Of a stretch of 25,426 nt of DNA, positions 15,355-22,189 are shown in pieces. Below the pieces are notes generated by a model, which saw nothing but the letters and a program-made list of their open reading frames with translations, searched no databases and was not told the origin of the DNA. The translations under genes were made by a program, and so were the position numbers. Every line of letters starts with the position of its first letter. The first letter of the stretch is position 1. This DNA comes from CAZXCQ01 sp964639275 (GTDB taxonomy: Bacteria > Desulfobacterota > DSM-4660 > Desulfatiglandales > Desulfatiglandaceae), in the NCBI GenBank assembly GCA_964639275.1, contig CAZXCQ010000057.1, forward strand, positions 1-25,426, read 5' to 3'.

Positions 15355-15834
15355 TCAAAACATCTCTCTGATATACAAGAAAAGCATGACACCCGAAAAG
15401 GCCAGCTTCAGCCCGGTACTCAGCATGTTTCCCACAAAGATGCCCCATCCCGCCCGAAGCGCACTTTTCCCTCTCCGGCCTGCCAGCAACTCGCCGATAA
15501 AGGCCCCCAGAAATGCCCCGATGACCATGCCCCACGGCGGAAAAAGAAACAGCCCGGTCACCATTCCCGCGACAGACATCCACAGGCCCATCCGTGATGC
15601 CCCGTATTTCTTTGCCCCAATCGCAGGAAACAGGTAGTCGGAAATACTCACCAGGATGGTCAGGCACGCCATAACAATCAAAAAGGTGGCGCTAAATGGT
15701 TGCCAGTCTTTGACCCAGGTGATGAGAATCAGGGCCAGATACGCCAGAGGGGGGCCAGGGATGATAGGGAAGATACAACCAAAGACGCCGGCCAGTGCAA
15801 GGAGCAATCCAAGGATTATCAACAAGACCGTCAA
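15355..15834 (-). CDS. DUF456 family small membrane protein
   Basis: This 159-residue protein has four to five hydrophobic segments. DUF456 features are the N-terminal LLALAGVFGCIFPIIPGPPL, and the glycine-rich stretches GMVTGLFLFPPWGMVIGAFL and GAFIGELLAG. The start is TTG at 15834, with AGGTG eight bases upstream; it gives exactly the N-terminus expected for the family. The molecular role of DUF456 proteins is not known. It is the first gene of the minus-strand run DUF456, lipoprotein, adaptor, pump (gaps of 74, 13 and 0 bases), so it may be an accessory of the pump or may simply be cotranscribed. Confidence 0.82.
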   Translation of the reverse strand: MTVLLIILGLLLALAGVFGCIFPIIPGPPLAYLALILITWVKDWQPFSATFLIVMACLTILVSISDYLFPAIGAKKYGASRMGLWMSVAGMVTGLFLFPPWGMVIGAFLGAFIGELLAGRRGKSALRAGWGIFVGNMLSTGLKLAFSGVMLFLYIREMF

Positions 15835-15948
15835 TGTCCGGCACCTATCGGGTTATCCAGATCGGCCATAGAAACATCATGTTACTCAACTCCCGCCGCT
15901 GCGGGGCTGCGCTAGAGACGCTGAGAGCGGAGAGAGAAATGATTTTTC

Positions 15949-16042
15949 GTATCAATTTAGCTTTCTGTAAAATTGGCACTTGGGGAGGGGTATGGGGGTT
16001 CGGAACCCCCATACCCCGGGCTTCAAAAGGCTAAAGTGTTAC
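15949..16042 (+). mobile_element. 94-bp palindromic element, copy 2 (GTATCAATTTAG ... CTAAAGTGTTAC)
   Basis: It has the same ends, length and orientation as copy 1 at 5441-5534. The central 14-bp perfect stem GGGGTATGGGGGTT (15987-16000) with AACCCCCATACCCC (16004-16017) surrounds the loop CGG at the same offset. The flanking octamers GATTTTTC (15941-15948) and GATTTTCC (16043-16050) agree at 7 of 8 positions, consistent with an aged 8-bp target duplication. Confidence 0.7.
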
Positions 16043-16078
16043 GATTTTCCCATTTTCCAGCGTCTTTCTATACATCGA

Positions 16079-16288
16079 AGCAGTGGGGTTTTGCAAGGAC
16101 ATTTACCGGGCTGCGACCGTTCACGGGTTCAAANNNNNNNNNNNNNNNNNNNNNNNNNNNNNNNNNNNNNNNNNNNNNNNNNNNNNNNNNNNNNNNNNNN
16201 NNNNNNNNNNNNNNNNNNNNNNNNNNNNNNNNNAGCAGTGGGGTTTTGCAAGGACATTTACCGGGCTGCGACCGTTCACGGGTTCAAA
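16079..16288. other. Assembly gap (100 N, 16134-16233) flanked by an exact 55-bp duplication
   Basis: The 55 bases at 16079-16133 (starting AGCAGTGGGGTTTTGCAAGG) are repeated without change at 16234-16288, directly on both sides of exactly 100 N. Exactly 100 N is a standard placeholder and 55 is a common assembler k-mer length, so these are probably two contig ends that share one k-mer. The gap length is therefore unknown and could be zero. The break falls at the start of a GGTTCA-type repeat cluster. Confidence 0.9.
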
Positions 16289-16356
16289 GGGCCAGGGGTT
16301 GAAAGGGTCAATGGTTCAGGGGTTCAAGGTTTCAGGTTTCGGGGTTGAGGAGTTCA
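16272..16356 (+). repeat. GGTTCA-type degenerate repeat cluster, copy 2 (next to the gap)
   Basis: It begins CCGTTCACGGGTTCAAAGG and continues with decayed units such as GGGTTGAAA, GGGTCAAT, GGTTCAG, GGGTTCAA, GGTTTCA and GAGTTCA. The same opening, CCGTTCACGGGTTCAAA, is also the last sequence before the N block (16117-16133). Confidence 0.65.
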
Positions 16357-16370
16357 GCAGCACTTTTTTC

Positions 16371-16420
16371 GTCATTCCGGGGAACCCCGGATCCGGTCCG
16401 GGGCAGGCCCTGCAATCCAG
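16371..16420. repeat. REP-like repeat (GTCATTCCGGGG ... CAATCCAG)
   Basis: GTCATTCCGGGGAACCCCGG starts with the same motif as the other hairpins of this family. It contains the palindrome CCGGGGAACCCCGG (16377-16390), followed by the GC-rich inverted pair GGATCCGGTCCGGGGCAGG. Confidence 0.5.
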
Positions 16421-16507
16421 TATTCTTAGAGTGATATAGGCGCTCCATTGTGCCCAGGTGACGAGATAGGGGGTTTGACGGGTCGATCGACGGTTAGGGC
16501 CCGCGTC

Positions 16508-17419
16508 TTATCCTCTCCCAAGCCAGCTATCGGGCCGGATAAGGATGTCTGAAACCAGGCTGACAAGACCCCAGATGGCATCGGGAGGAAGGTGGTGTTC
16601 GATCGACCGGTCAAAGAGGACAGAGAGGGTTGCGGGAAACTCCTCATCCCCCTTCCACAGAAGATAGCAAAGGGGCACCTTTGGAAAGGCCCAGAACTTG
16701 TACGCGACATCTGCCAGGTCAAGGGGTTCACCCCCCAGCCCTTCGGCAGCCCTTCTAAAACCTTCCGCGTCATTCCCGTAACGCTCCAGTACCCCCCCGA
16801 TCCTGAGCTCATGTGGGCCCCTGAAAAAGTGTGCGCTCTTTAGCTCCTTTACGCTTATGGTCTTATTGCCCAGCGGTTCCGGACCCGCATTTAACAAATA
16901 GACCAGCGAGACCAATTCCAGAAGGGGGTTCTTTATGGGCTCCCACCTCCCCGGACCCTGCCGATACAGGCAGCGGTTTTGCCTGTCAACCAGGAGGTAT
17001 TCCTTCAAAAAGGGGAGCAGGAATCCTGTGGGCGGGTAGTCCTTGACCTGGGCCCTCTTTGAGAGCTTCGCCGGTTCCCGCTTCTCCAGGCCTTCCCAGT
17101 GCTGAACCGGGACCGAAGCGGTCGTCGCGGCCGCGTTTTTACCGCGACGCCGTTCCTGCATATCCAGGAATCCATGGCCAAAAGGATAAGGGCCTGCCCT
17201 GAATGAGTCGCACGGAAAGCCATCGCAGTCATTGGTGCAATATCCAACATGGCGCTCAATGGCACACGCTAGGATCGGGCACGGCCTACCCAGGATTCTT
17301 TTCTGGGCCTCAAGCTTCTTGAGACCCTCACGGCTCACGCCCGACCCGCAGGTTGAACAGATCCCGAGTGTGTTGAGTTTACAGACATCACAGTCTATTC
17401 CACATGCTCCAGTCGGCAT
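16508..17419 (-). CDS. Cysteine-rich N-terminal domain (DUF3795-like) fused to DUF3786 domain
   Basis: This 303-residue protein starts at ATG 17419, with GGGAGG eight bases upstream; a GTG one codon earlier is equally possible. The first 70 residues hold ten cysteines in the pattern CGxxCxxC, CxxC, CxxxxC and CxxxCxxxxC, suggesting one or more zinc or iron-sulfur sites, as in DUF3795-type proteins. From about residue 120 the protein fits DUF3786: GRWEPIKNPLLELVSLVYLL, the SAHFFRGPHELRIGG block, and AYKFWAFPKVPLCYLLWKGD followed by the helix AIWGLVSLVSDIL. Both domains are common in strict anaerobes and uncharacterised. No membrane segment or signal peptide is present, so it is cytoplasmic. 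The DUF72 gene lies upstream on the same strand after a gap of about 40 bases filled by a repeat. Confidence 0.78.
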   Translation of the reverse strand: MPTGACGIDCDVCKLNTLGICSTCGSGVSREGLKKLEAQKRILGRPCPILACAIERHVGYCTNDCDGFPCDSFRAGPYPFGHGFLDMQERRRGKNAAATTASVPVQHWEGLEKREPAKLSKRAQVKDYPPTGFLLPFLKEYLLVDRQNRCLYRQGPGRWEPIKNPLLELVSLVYLLNAGPEPLGNKTISVKELKSAHFFRGPHELRIGGVLERYGNDAEGFRRAAEGLGGEPLDLADVAYKFWAFPKVPLCYLLWKGDEEFPATLSVLFDRSIEHHLPPDAIWGLVSLVSDILIRPDSWLGRG

Positions 17420-17445
17420 CACAGCACCCTCCCATAACTTTTCAA

Positions 17446-17480
17446 GTAGCCGTTCACGGGTTCAAAGGTTCAGGGGTTCA
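17446..17480 (+). repeat. GGTTCA-type repeat, copy 3, overlapping the DUF72 gene 3' end
   Basis: GTAGCCGTTCACGGGTTCAA followed by AGGTTCAGGGGTTCAGATG. The first 29 bases match the copy at 25374. It fills the gap between the DUF3786 and DUF72 genes and runs into the latter, encoding its last residues SEPLNL and the stop codon. Confidence 0.75.
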
Positions 17481-18517
17481 GATGTTGCGAGAAACTGTCT
17501 GGCGATCTGCTGTGCAATAAGGGGGGCGTTTCCACCGGAGCGGTTGTTGACGATGACACTTATCCGGACACCCTCCTCGATCGCGGTCTTTATCAGGTCG
17601 GCGGTCTCTTTTACCATTCCGGGGCTCAACATCCCATCCACCACCGCCTTAAAGGGGTAGGCCCTGGCATAGGCCTCTTCATAACGCATCCCCCGTGGGG
17701 TCATCAGCCGGATGATACACCCCTTACCGGCATTGAGAAACCTCCTGCCAGACATCCTGAACTGACGCGAAAGGGGGGGAAGCCATGTCCAGTGCGACAA
17801 CACCTGACCCACCCCGTATTTGTCAAAGACATCAAAGACCGGGGCTGCCAGAAGGGTATCGGTACGCAGCTCCACGTGATAGCGATTGTCCCTGGGTATC
17901 CGGGAAAAAAAGGCATCCAGGTCTTCTGCCACCTCCTGCGGGGATGAACGCTCCGCCTTGCGCTGGTATTCCTGTTCAAAGATAAGCCCGTCCAGCCAGG
18001 GACCCAGCAGCTCGACGGCCGGTTCATAAAACTGGCGGACAAAGATCTCCGGGTTCAGGTAGTCCGGGTTTGGGAGATGCTTATTCCCTCTGAGCAATCT
18101 TTTTGCAGATGTCCCCTGTGGCACCTTGAGGATGATGCGATCGCCCTCTTTGAGGTGCTTTTGATAGGTCCGCAGGACATGGAGGTTCTGCGAGGGCGTC
18201 CCATCGGCCTCCAGCAGGGGCCGGTAGAATGTAAAATCCAGTTCCAGGGTCCGAAAGTGGTCGAAATACTCCGCAACACTTTCCACTGGCAAGACCTCTT
18301 CCACAAGGCTCTCACCGCCCACCCTCTTGGACCGGCGCGCTATCCGACCCGCATAACGCCCCTCTGAATAGATCTGCCCGATCCAGCCCGAATACCGGTC
18401 GCTGGCAGTCCCCAGATAGACATCGGGGTGCAGGTTGCGGAACCGAAAGCATTCCACCTCTGAACGCTTTTCCTGATCAGGTGCCATATCGCTTCTCGAA
18501 TTTTTCTCAACCACCAC
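17462..18517 (-). CDS. DUF72 (YecE-like) family protein
   Basis: A 351-residue protein with the TIM-barrel-like DUF72 pattern: VYLGTASDRYSGWIGQIYSE near residue 33, VESVAEYFDHFRTLELDFTF then YRPLL, GDRIILKVPQGTSAKRLLRG, LGPWLDGLIFEQEYQ, RYHVELRTDTLLAAPVFDVF, and the C-terminal ISVIVNNRSGGNAPLIAQQIA. The NNRSGGNAP motif corresponds to the NN(H/R)xxGxAP signature of the family. The function of DUF72 proteins is not established. The start is uncertain: GTG 18517 has no clear ribosome site, and ATG 18487 (MAPDQEK) would shorten it by ten residues. The last six residues (SEPLNL) and the stop codon are made of GGTTCA-type repeat DNA, so the native C-terminus may have been altered. Confidence 0.82.
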   Translation of the reverse strand: MVVEKNSRSDMAPDQEKRSEVECFRFRNLHPDVYLGTASDRYSGWIGQIYSEGRYAGRIARRSKRVGGESLVEEVLPVESVAEYFDHFRTLELDFTFYRPLLEADGTPSQNLHVLRTYQKHLKEGDRIILKVPQGTSAKRLLRGNKHLPNPDYLNPEIFVRQFYEPAVELLGPWLDGLIFEQEYQRKAERSSPQEVAEDLDAFFSRIPRDNRYHVELRTDTLLAAPVFDVFDKYGVGQVLSHWTWLPPLSRQFRMSGRRFLNAGKGCIIRLMTPRGMRYEEAYARAYPFKAVVDGMLSPGMVKETADLIKTAIEEGVRISVIVNNRSGGNAPLIAQQIARQFLATSEPLNL

Positions 18518-18613
18518 CCACTAATTAAAGTAGCTTGAATGGTGACCTTGAAAGGGTCTTTGACAACGAATTTTTCACCGCCGAGCCGCTGAGATCGCAG
18601 AGTCCGATCTATT

Positions 18614-18648
18614 TTTTTGCTTTGCGCTGAGACGCCGCAAAGCAAAAA
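18614..18648. repeat. 13-bp perfect stem-loop with T and A flanks
   Basis: TTTTTGCTTTGCG (18614-18626) pairs fully with CGCAAAGCAAAAA (18636-18648) around CTGAGACGC. A T-rich left arm and an A-rich right arm would let it act as a terminator-like structure in either direction, but both flanking genes point away, so it is more likely a dispersed repeat. Confidence 0.5.
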
Positions 18649-18727
18649 CAAACAGTCTTTATTGGGCAATGCTCTCGATTGCAGTTGAACTGGAAACATA
18701 GAAGCATAATATGCCCCCATTAATCCG

Positions 18728-18805
18728 AAATCACAAGGACCAAATCTCAAACAAATTGTCCTGCGGACCTATGTTTGTAATTTGGAATTTTGGTCATTGT
18801 GATTT
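18728..18805. repeat. AT-rich imperfect inverted repeat with a central GTCC-TGC-GGAC hairpin
   Basis: AAATCACAAGGACCAAATC (from 18728) is mirrored by GGTCATTGTGATTT (to 18805). The right arm has about eight extra bases, and the centre (18758-18768) is the hairpin GTCC-TGC-GGAC. No coding capacity. It could be another small non-autonomous element, but no terminal duplication was seen. Confidence 0.45.
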
Positions 18806-18850
18806 GTTTGTTATTTGTCATTTGTAATTTGGGATTTAAAATTCTTCCCT

Positions 18851-18875
18851 TTCCAAACCTGAACTGCGAACCCTG
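18851..18875 (-). repeat. Degenerate GGTTCA-type repeat, minus orientation
   Basis: On the minus strand it reads ACAGGGTTCGCAGTTCAGG then TTTGG, that is, decayed GGTTC units. Together with 18958-18989 it brackets the 24-bp tandem repeat. Confidence 0.4.
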
Positions 18876-18877
18876 TT

Positions 18878-18925
18878 GTACTTGTCCGCCGTTTTTGTGG
18901 CGTACTTGTCCGCCGTTTTTGTGAC
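18878..18925. repeat. 24-bp unit in two tandem copies
   Basis: GTACTTGTCCGCCGTTTTTG + TGGC (18878-18901) is followed at once by the same 24 bases with one change, G to A (18902-18925). Confidence 0.75.
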
Positions 18926-18957
18926 GGAGATCCCGTCTGAAGAAAAACGGAAGCAGG

Positions 18958-18989
18958 AAACCCCTGAACCCTCAACCTCTGAACCCCCA
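18958..18989 (-). repeat. GGTTCA-type repeat, minus orientation
   Basis: AAACCCCTGAACCCTCAACC then TCTGAACCCCC. On the minus strand these are four units GGGGGTTCA, GAGGTTGA, GGGTTCA and GGGG. It lies just upstream of the putative promoter of the peptide-importer operon. Confidence 0.6.
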
Positions 18990-18990
18990 T

Positions 18991-19030
18991 GTGCTTTTTT
19001 CTTGACTGAAAGCACCCAATTCCCTATTTT
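18991..19030 (+). promoter_or_regulatory. Possible sigma-70 promoter with operator-like inverted repeat for the peptide importer
   Basis: TTGACT (19002-19007), then 17 bases, then TATTTT (19025-19030). The predicted start point, near 19037, falls after the TTG at 19034 and before ATG 19064, which supports the ATG as start. The inverted repeat GTGCTTT (18991-18997) with AAAGCAC (19009-19015) overlaps the -35 box and could be an operator. Confidence 0.4.
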
Positions 19031-19063
19031 CTTTTGCACAATATATTCTTAACCAATCTCCCA

Positions 19064-21199
19064 ATGACCATCAAAAGAGCACTGATATTTGCACCCATCA
19101 TCCTGATGGCTTTTCTTCTCCAGTCCTACTTCTGGGTGCCTACCTATGAGCAACAGACCAAGGGAAACCCCGAGCGTCTCCACGAATACATCACCGCCTC
19201 TGGCGGCGATGCAACGCTTCTGAACCCGATCCTCTCAACCGATGCGACGAGCAGCCAGATCGAAGGCCTCGTCTTTGACGGTCTCATCGACTATGACGAG
19301 GAACTCCAATTTAGGGGACGTCTTGCCACCTCATGGGAAATATACGAAGAGGCCTATTTCTACGTCAACGATCAGGCCAGCATCCCCGGTTCCCATAAAA
19401 ACGACGCTAATGCCGTGGTCGATATTATCAGAAAGGCAACACAGTCATCCTGGCCTTCAGACCCGGGCTTGAGGGCATCCCTGGAGAATATTCAGACGCT
19501 CTCTATCGAGCCTGGCAGGGAGTTTAGCATCATCAGGCAGGAAAAGGTGCCCCAGAAGGGAAAGGGGAAAGGCGAGATAAAAATCGTTCTAGCGCCCCCC
19601 CCCAGGATTAAGCTGACGCTCAAAAAGGTGGACCAGGACCTCTTTCAGAATCTTGCGAAGCTCCTGGGGCCAACATATTTTTCCTCCTTTTCAGGCAACA
19701 GATACCTGCGCACATCCCCCCCGTTGGAAAGGACAGAGTTGGACACCTGTACCAAAGAACTGCTTCCAGCCACAGAACACAACCCTGTCCTGGTCTTTCA
19801 CCTCAGGCCAGGCGTCCGGTTTCATGACGGCCACATCCTGGACGCCCATGATGTCAAATTTACCTACGAGGCCATCACAAACCCCAAGAACCTCTCCCCC
19901 AGGATCGCCGATTATGAACCGGTAAAATCCGTCGAAGTGATTGATCCGTTGACCGTTCGCATGGTCTACAAGAGGCTCTATTCCCCGGCAATGGGCACCT
20001 GGGGCATGGGGATACTCCCCGAGCACCTCCTCAATCAAGAGGCCCTTGAGAAAGAGGCAAGGCGTCTTGGGAAGGATCCAAAGACCTTCTCTCTCCGCCA
20101 GAGTCAATTCAACCGGCATCCCCTAGGCTCCGGCCCCTTTGTCTTCCGGGAATGGAAGTCTGATCAGTTTATCATCCTGGACCGGTTTGAAGGTTACTGG
20201 GAAGGTCCTCCAAACTATGAGCGGTTTATGTTTCGGGTGGTCCCTGACCTCCTGACCCAGGAGATGGAATTCTACGCCGGAACCCTGGATAGCTATAATG
20301 TCCAGCCCCACCAGGTAAAGCGCCTGCACGCCGATCCCAGATTTCAGAGTTTCTCGGGGACCTCTTTTGGCTATAGCTACATCGGGTATAATATGCGACG
20401 AAAGCCCTTTGATGACCCCAGGGTCCGCAGGGCCCTGGGGATGGCGATCAATATAGAGAAGATCATTGATTATGTCCTCTATGGTCAGGGGGAACGAATC
20501 ACCGGTCCATTTGTCAAACAGACCGATTATTACAACCATCATATCAAGCCGCTTCCCTATGACCCTGAGGGCGCGCTAAAATTGCTGGCCGAGGCAGGGT
20601 GGCGGCGCAATAAGGACGGATGGCTTGAAAAGAACGGCAAAAGGCTCGAGTTCACCCTCATTACCAACAGCGGCAATGACATTCGGAAGGCCATCCTGGC
20701 CATTGCCCAGGATGCATGGAAACAGATCGGGGTGGATGTCCGTACTGATATACTCGAGTGGTCTGTCTTTATCCAGGAGCGAGTGCAGAAACTGGACTTT
20801 GATGCCCTGATCCTCGGTTGGGTCATGGGCATTAATCCGGACCTCTACCAGATATGGCATTCCTCTCAGATCCACCCCAATCAGCTCAATTTTGTCGGGT
20901 TTAAGAACAAAAAGGCAGATGAGCTCATTGTCAGGATAAGACAGGAATATGACCACAAGAGGCAGGTGGAATACTGCCACGAGTTGCATTCGATCATTGC
21001 AGAAGAGCAACCTTACACATTTCTCTATGTGGGAAAGTGGACCGCCATCCTTGACAAACGGATCGTGATCAAAAGGCTGGATGCGGACGGAAATACACTC
21101 TACGAAAAGATCAAACCCACCAAGACCGGTGATTATACCTTCCACTTCAACCGATGGGTAAAGATCCCGAATATGCCTGAAGTTGATTTGGATGGGTAG
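19064..21199 (+). CDS. Peptide-type ABC transporter substrate-binding protein (SBP_bac_5), enlarged
   Basis: ATG 19064 gives 711 residues; a TTG ten codons earlier is possible, and neither has a clear ribosome site. An N-terminal hydrophobic stretch (RALIFAPIILMAFLLQSYFW) with no evident cleavage site or lipobox suggests a membrane anchor. Family-5 features: LNPILSTDATSSQIEGLVFDGL (two overlapping blocks, 53-74), LRPGVRFHDGHILDAHDVKF (247-266), LGSGPFVFREWKS, GYNMRRKPFDDPRVRRALGM and the C-terminal ILGWVMGINPDLYQIWHSSQ. The usual length is 500-600. Here about 150 residues (about 95-242), including a lysine/glycine-rich stretch PQKGKGKGEIK, interrupt the normally continuous passage from the ASW motif to the FHLR motif. 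It is the first gene of a complete importer operon; the permease follows after 30 bases. The ligand (peptide, nickel chelate or other) is unknown. Confidence 0.88.
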   Translation: MTIKRALIFAPIILMAFLLQSYFWVPTYEQQTKGNPERLHEYITASGGDATLLNPILSTDATSSQIEGLVFDGLIDYDEELQFRGRLATSWEIYEEAYFYVNDQASIPGSHKNDANAVVDIIRKATQSSWPSDPGLRASLENIQTLSIEPGREFSIIRQEKVPQKGKGKGEIKIVLAPPPRIKLTLKKVDQDLFQNLAKLLGPTYFSSFSGNRYLRTSPPLERTELDTCTKELLPATEHNPVLVFHLRPGVRFHDGHILDAHDVKFTYEAITNPKNLSPRIADYEPVKSVEVIDPLTVRMVYKRLYSPAMGTWGMGILPEHLLNQEALEKEARRLGKDPKTFSLRQSQFNRHPLGSGPFVFREWKSDQFIILDRFEGYWEGPPNYERFMFRVVPDLLTQEMEFYAGTLDSYNVQPHQVKRLHADPRFQSFSGTSFGYSYIGYNMRRKPFDDPRVRRALGMAINIEKIIDYVLYGQGERITGPFVKQTDYYNHHIKPLPYDPEGALKLLAEAGWRRNKDGWLEKNGKRLEFTLITNSGNDIRKAILAIAQDAWKQIGVDVRTDILEWSVFIQERVQKLDFDALILGWVMGINPDLYQIWHSSQIHPNQLNFVGFKNKKADELIVRIRQEYDHKRQVEYCHELHSIIAEEQPYTFLYVGKWTAILDKRIVIKRLDADGNTLYEKIKPTKTGDYTFHFNRWVKIPNMPEVDLDG

Positions 21200-21229
21200 C
21201 GAAGACGGTCCGCTCGAGGTGCTATAGAA

Positions 21230-22189
21230 ATGGTATCATTTATCGGCCGGAGCATCGTACAAAAGATTGTCACCCTTTTTTTTGTCTCTGTGGTCTCCTT
21301 TCTGATCATCCATCTGGCTCCGGGAAAACCGAGTCAGATCGACCCGCTCAATCCCAAATTCACCCCGGAACTCCTGGAGCGTTTTCGCCAGGAATTTCAC
21401 CTGGATAAACCCCTCTATGTTCAATACCTCCTTTTCTACAAGGGGCTCTTTGCCGGAAAGACCGTCTCCTGGAAAGACAACCAGTCGGTGCTCAAAAAGA
21501 TATGGGAACGATTCCTGAACAGTCTCCCCCTCTTTATTGTTGGAACGATCCTGACCTGGACCCTCTCTTTTCCCCTGGGCATCCGGTCGGCCATCTTCAG
21601 AGGGGGGCTGTATGACCGGAGCGTCACATTTATCGCGTATCTGTTGATATCGGTCCCCGGCTTTTTTGTCGCCTATGTCCTGATCATCCTTGTGGTCACC
21701 CAGCTCCACGTGCCGGTCTTTGGCATGGATACCTTTGGGCTTGAAATGGCCTCCTGGTCGCATCGCGTCATGGATCGCGTCTGGCATCTGTTGCTGCCCT
21801 CTGTCCTGGGTGCCACAGGGGGGATCGCGGTGCTGTCAAGATATGTCCGGAGTCAGATGCTCGAGGTCGAAGGTCAGGATTATGTCCGCACGGCCCGGGC
21901 AAAAGGGCTCCCGTCTGATAAGGTCCACTACAAACACGCACTCAGAAACGCCCTCCTCCCCTTTGTCACCATGTTTGGGCTGATCCTGCCCGGCCTTATC
22001 GGCGGGTCGGTCATCATTGAATCGATCTTTGCCTGGCCGGGCATGGGAAGGATGGCCTACGAGGCGATCCTGGGAAGAGACTATCCCGTCATACTGACGG
22101 TCAACTTTATCTCTGCGGTGCTGGTCCTGGCCGGCACCTTTATCTCCGACCTCCTTTATCTGGTGGTTGATCCAAGGATACGGCTGTGA
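21230..22189 (+). CDS. dppB: Peptide-type ABC transporter permease (DppB/OppB family)
   Basis: A 319-residue inner-membrane protein with about six segments. It shows the classic N-terminal plan of this family (first membrane segment, then HLAPGKPSQ, then a long loop with the FRQEFHLDKPLYVQYLLF block). The EAA loop for contact with the ATPases reads EVEGQDYVRTARAKGLPSDK, followed by HALRNALLPFVTMFGLILPG. The C-terminus SDLLYLVVDPRIRL is typical. ATG 21230 lies 30 bases after the binding-protein stop, with only a weak GAGG upstream. The stop overlaps the GTG start of the next permease. It would pair with that permease to form the membrane channel of the importer. Confidence 0.92.
   Translation: MVSFIGRSIVQKIVTLFFVSVVSFLIIHLAPGKPSQIDPLNPKFTPELLERFRQEFHLDKPLYVQYLLFYKGLFAGKTVSWKDNQSVLKKIWERFLNSLPLFIVGTILTWTLSFPLGIRSAIFRGGLYDRSVTFIAYLLISVPGFFVAYVLIILVVTQLHVPVFGMDTFGLEMASWSHRVMDRVWHLLLPSVLGATGGIAVLSRYVRSQMLEVEGQDYVRTARAKGLPSDKVHYKHALRNALLPFVTMFGLILPGLIGGSVIIESIFAWPGMGRMAYEAILGRDYPVILTVNFISAVLVLAGTFISDLLYLVVDPRIRL

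Larger units (their letters stand above)
15835..16507. other. 673-base non-coding region with repeats and an assembly gap
   Basis: No credible gene was found; frames that run through the N block are artefacts. From left to right it holds a 94-bp palindromic element (15949-16042), a 55-bp sequence present on both sides of 100 N, a GGTTCA-type repeat cluster (16272-16356) and a REP-like hairpin (16371-16420). It separates two minus-strand gene groups, so the promoter of the RND operon should lie in its left part, but no convincing -35/-10 pair was seen. Confidence 0.7.
18518..19063. other. 546-base non-coding region between divergent genes
   Basis: No credible gene was found. It holds a 13-bp stem-loop (18614-18648), an imperfect long inverted repeat rich in AT (18728-18805), two GGTTCA-type repeats in minus orientation (18851-18875 and 18958-18989), a 24-bp tandem duplication (18878-18925) and a likely promoter for the peptide importer (18991-19030). 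Confidence 0.65.

Noticed and set aside
15280..15667. N-terminal half of a 276-residue minus-strand frame continuing into the lipoprotein
   Set aside because: It overlaps the DUF456 gene in another frame, has no family features, and a strong ribosome site plus signal peptide mark ATG 15280 as the real start.
15973..16439. Three plus-strand frames running through the N block
   Set aside because: They are open only because N codons are not stops; the flanks are repeats and contig overlap.
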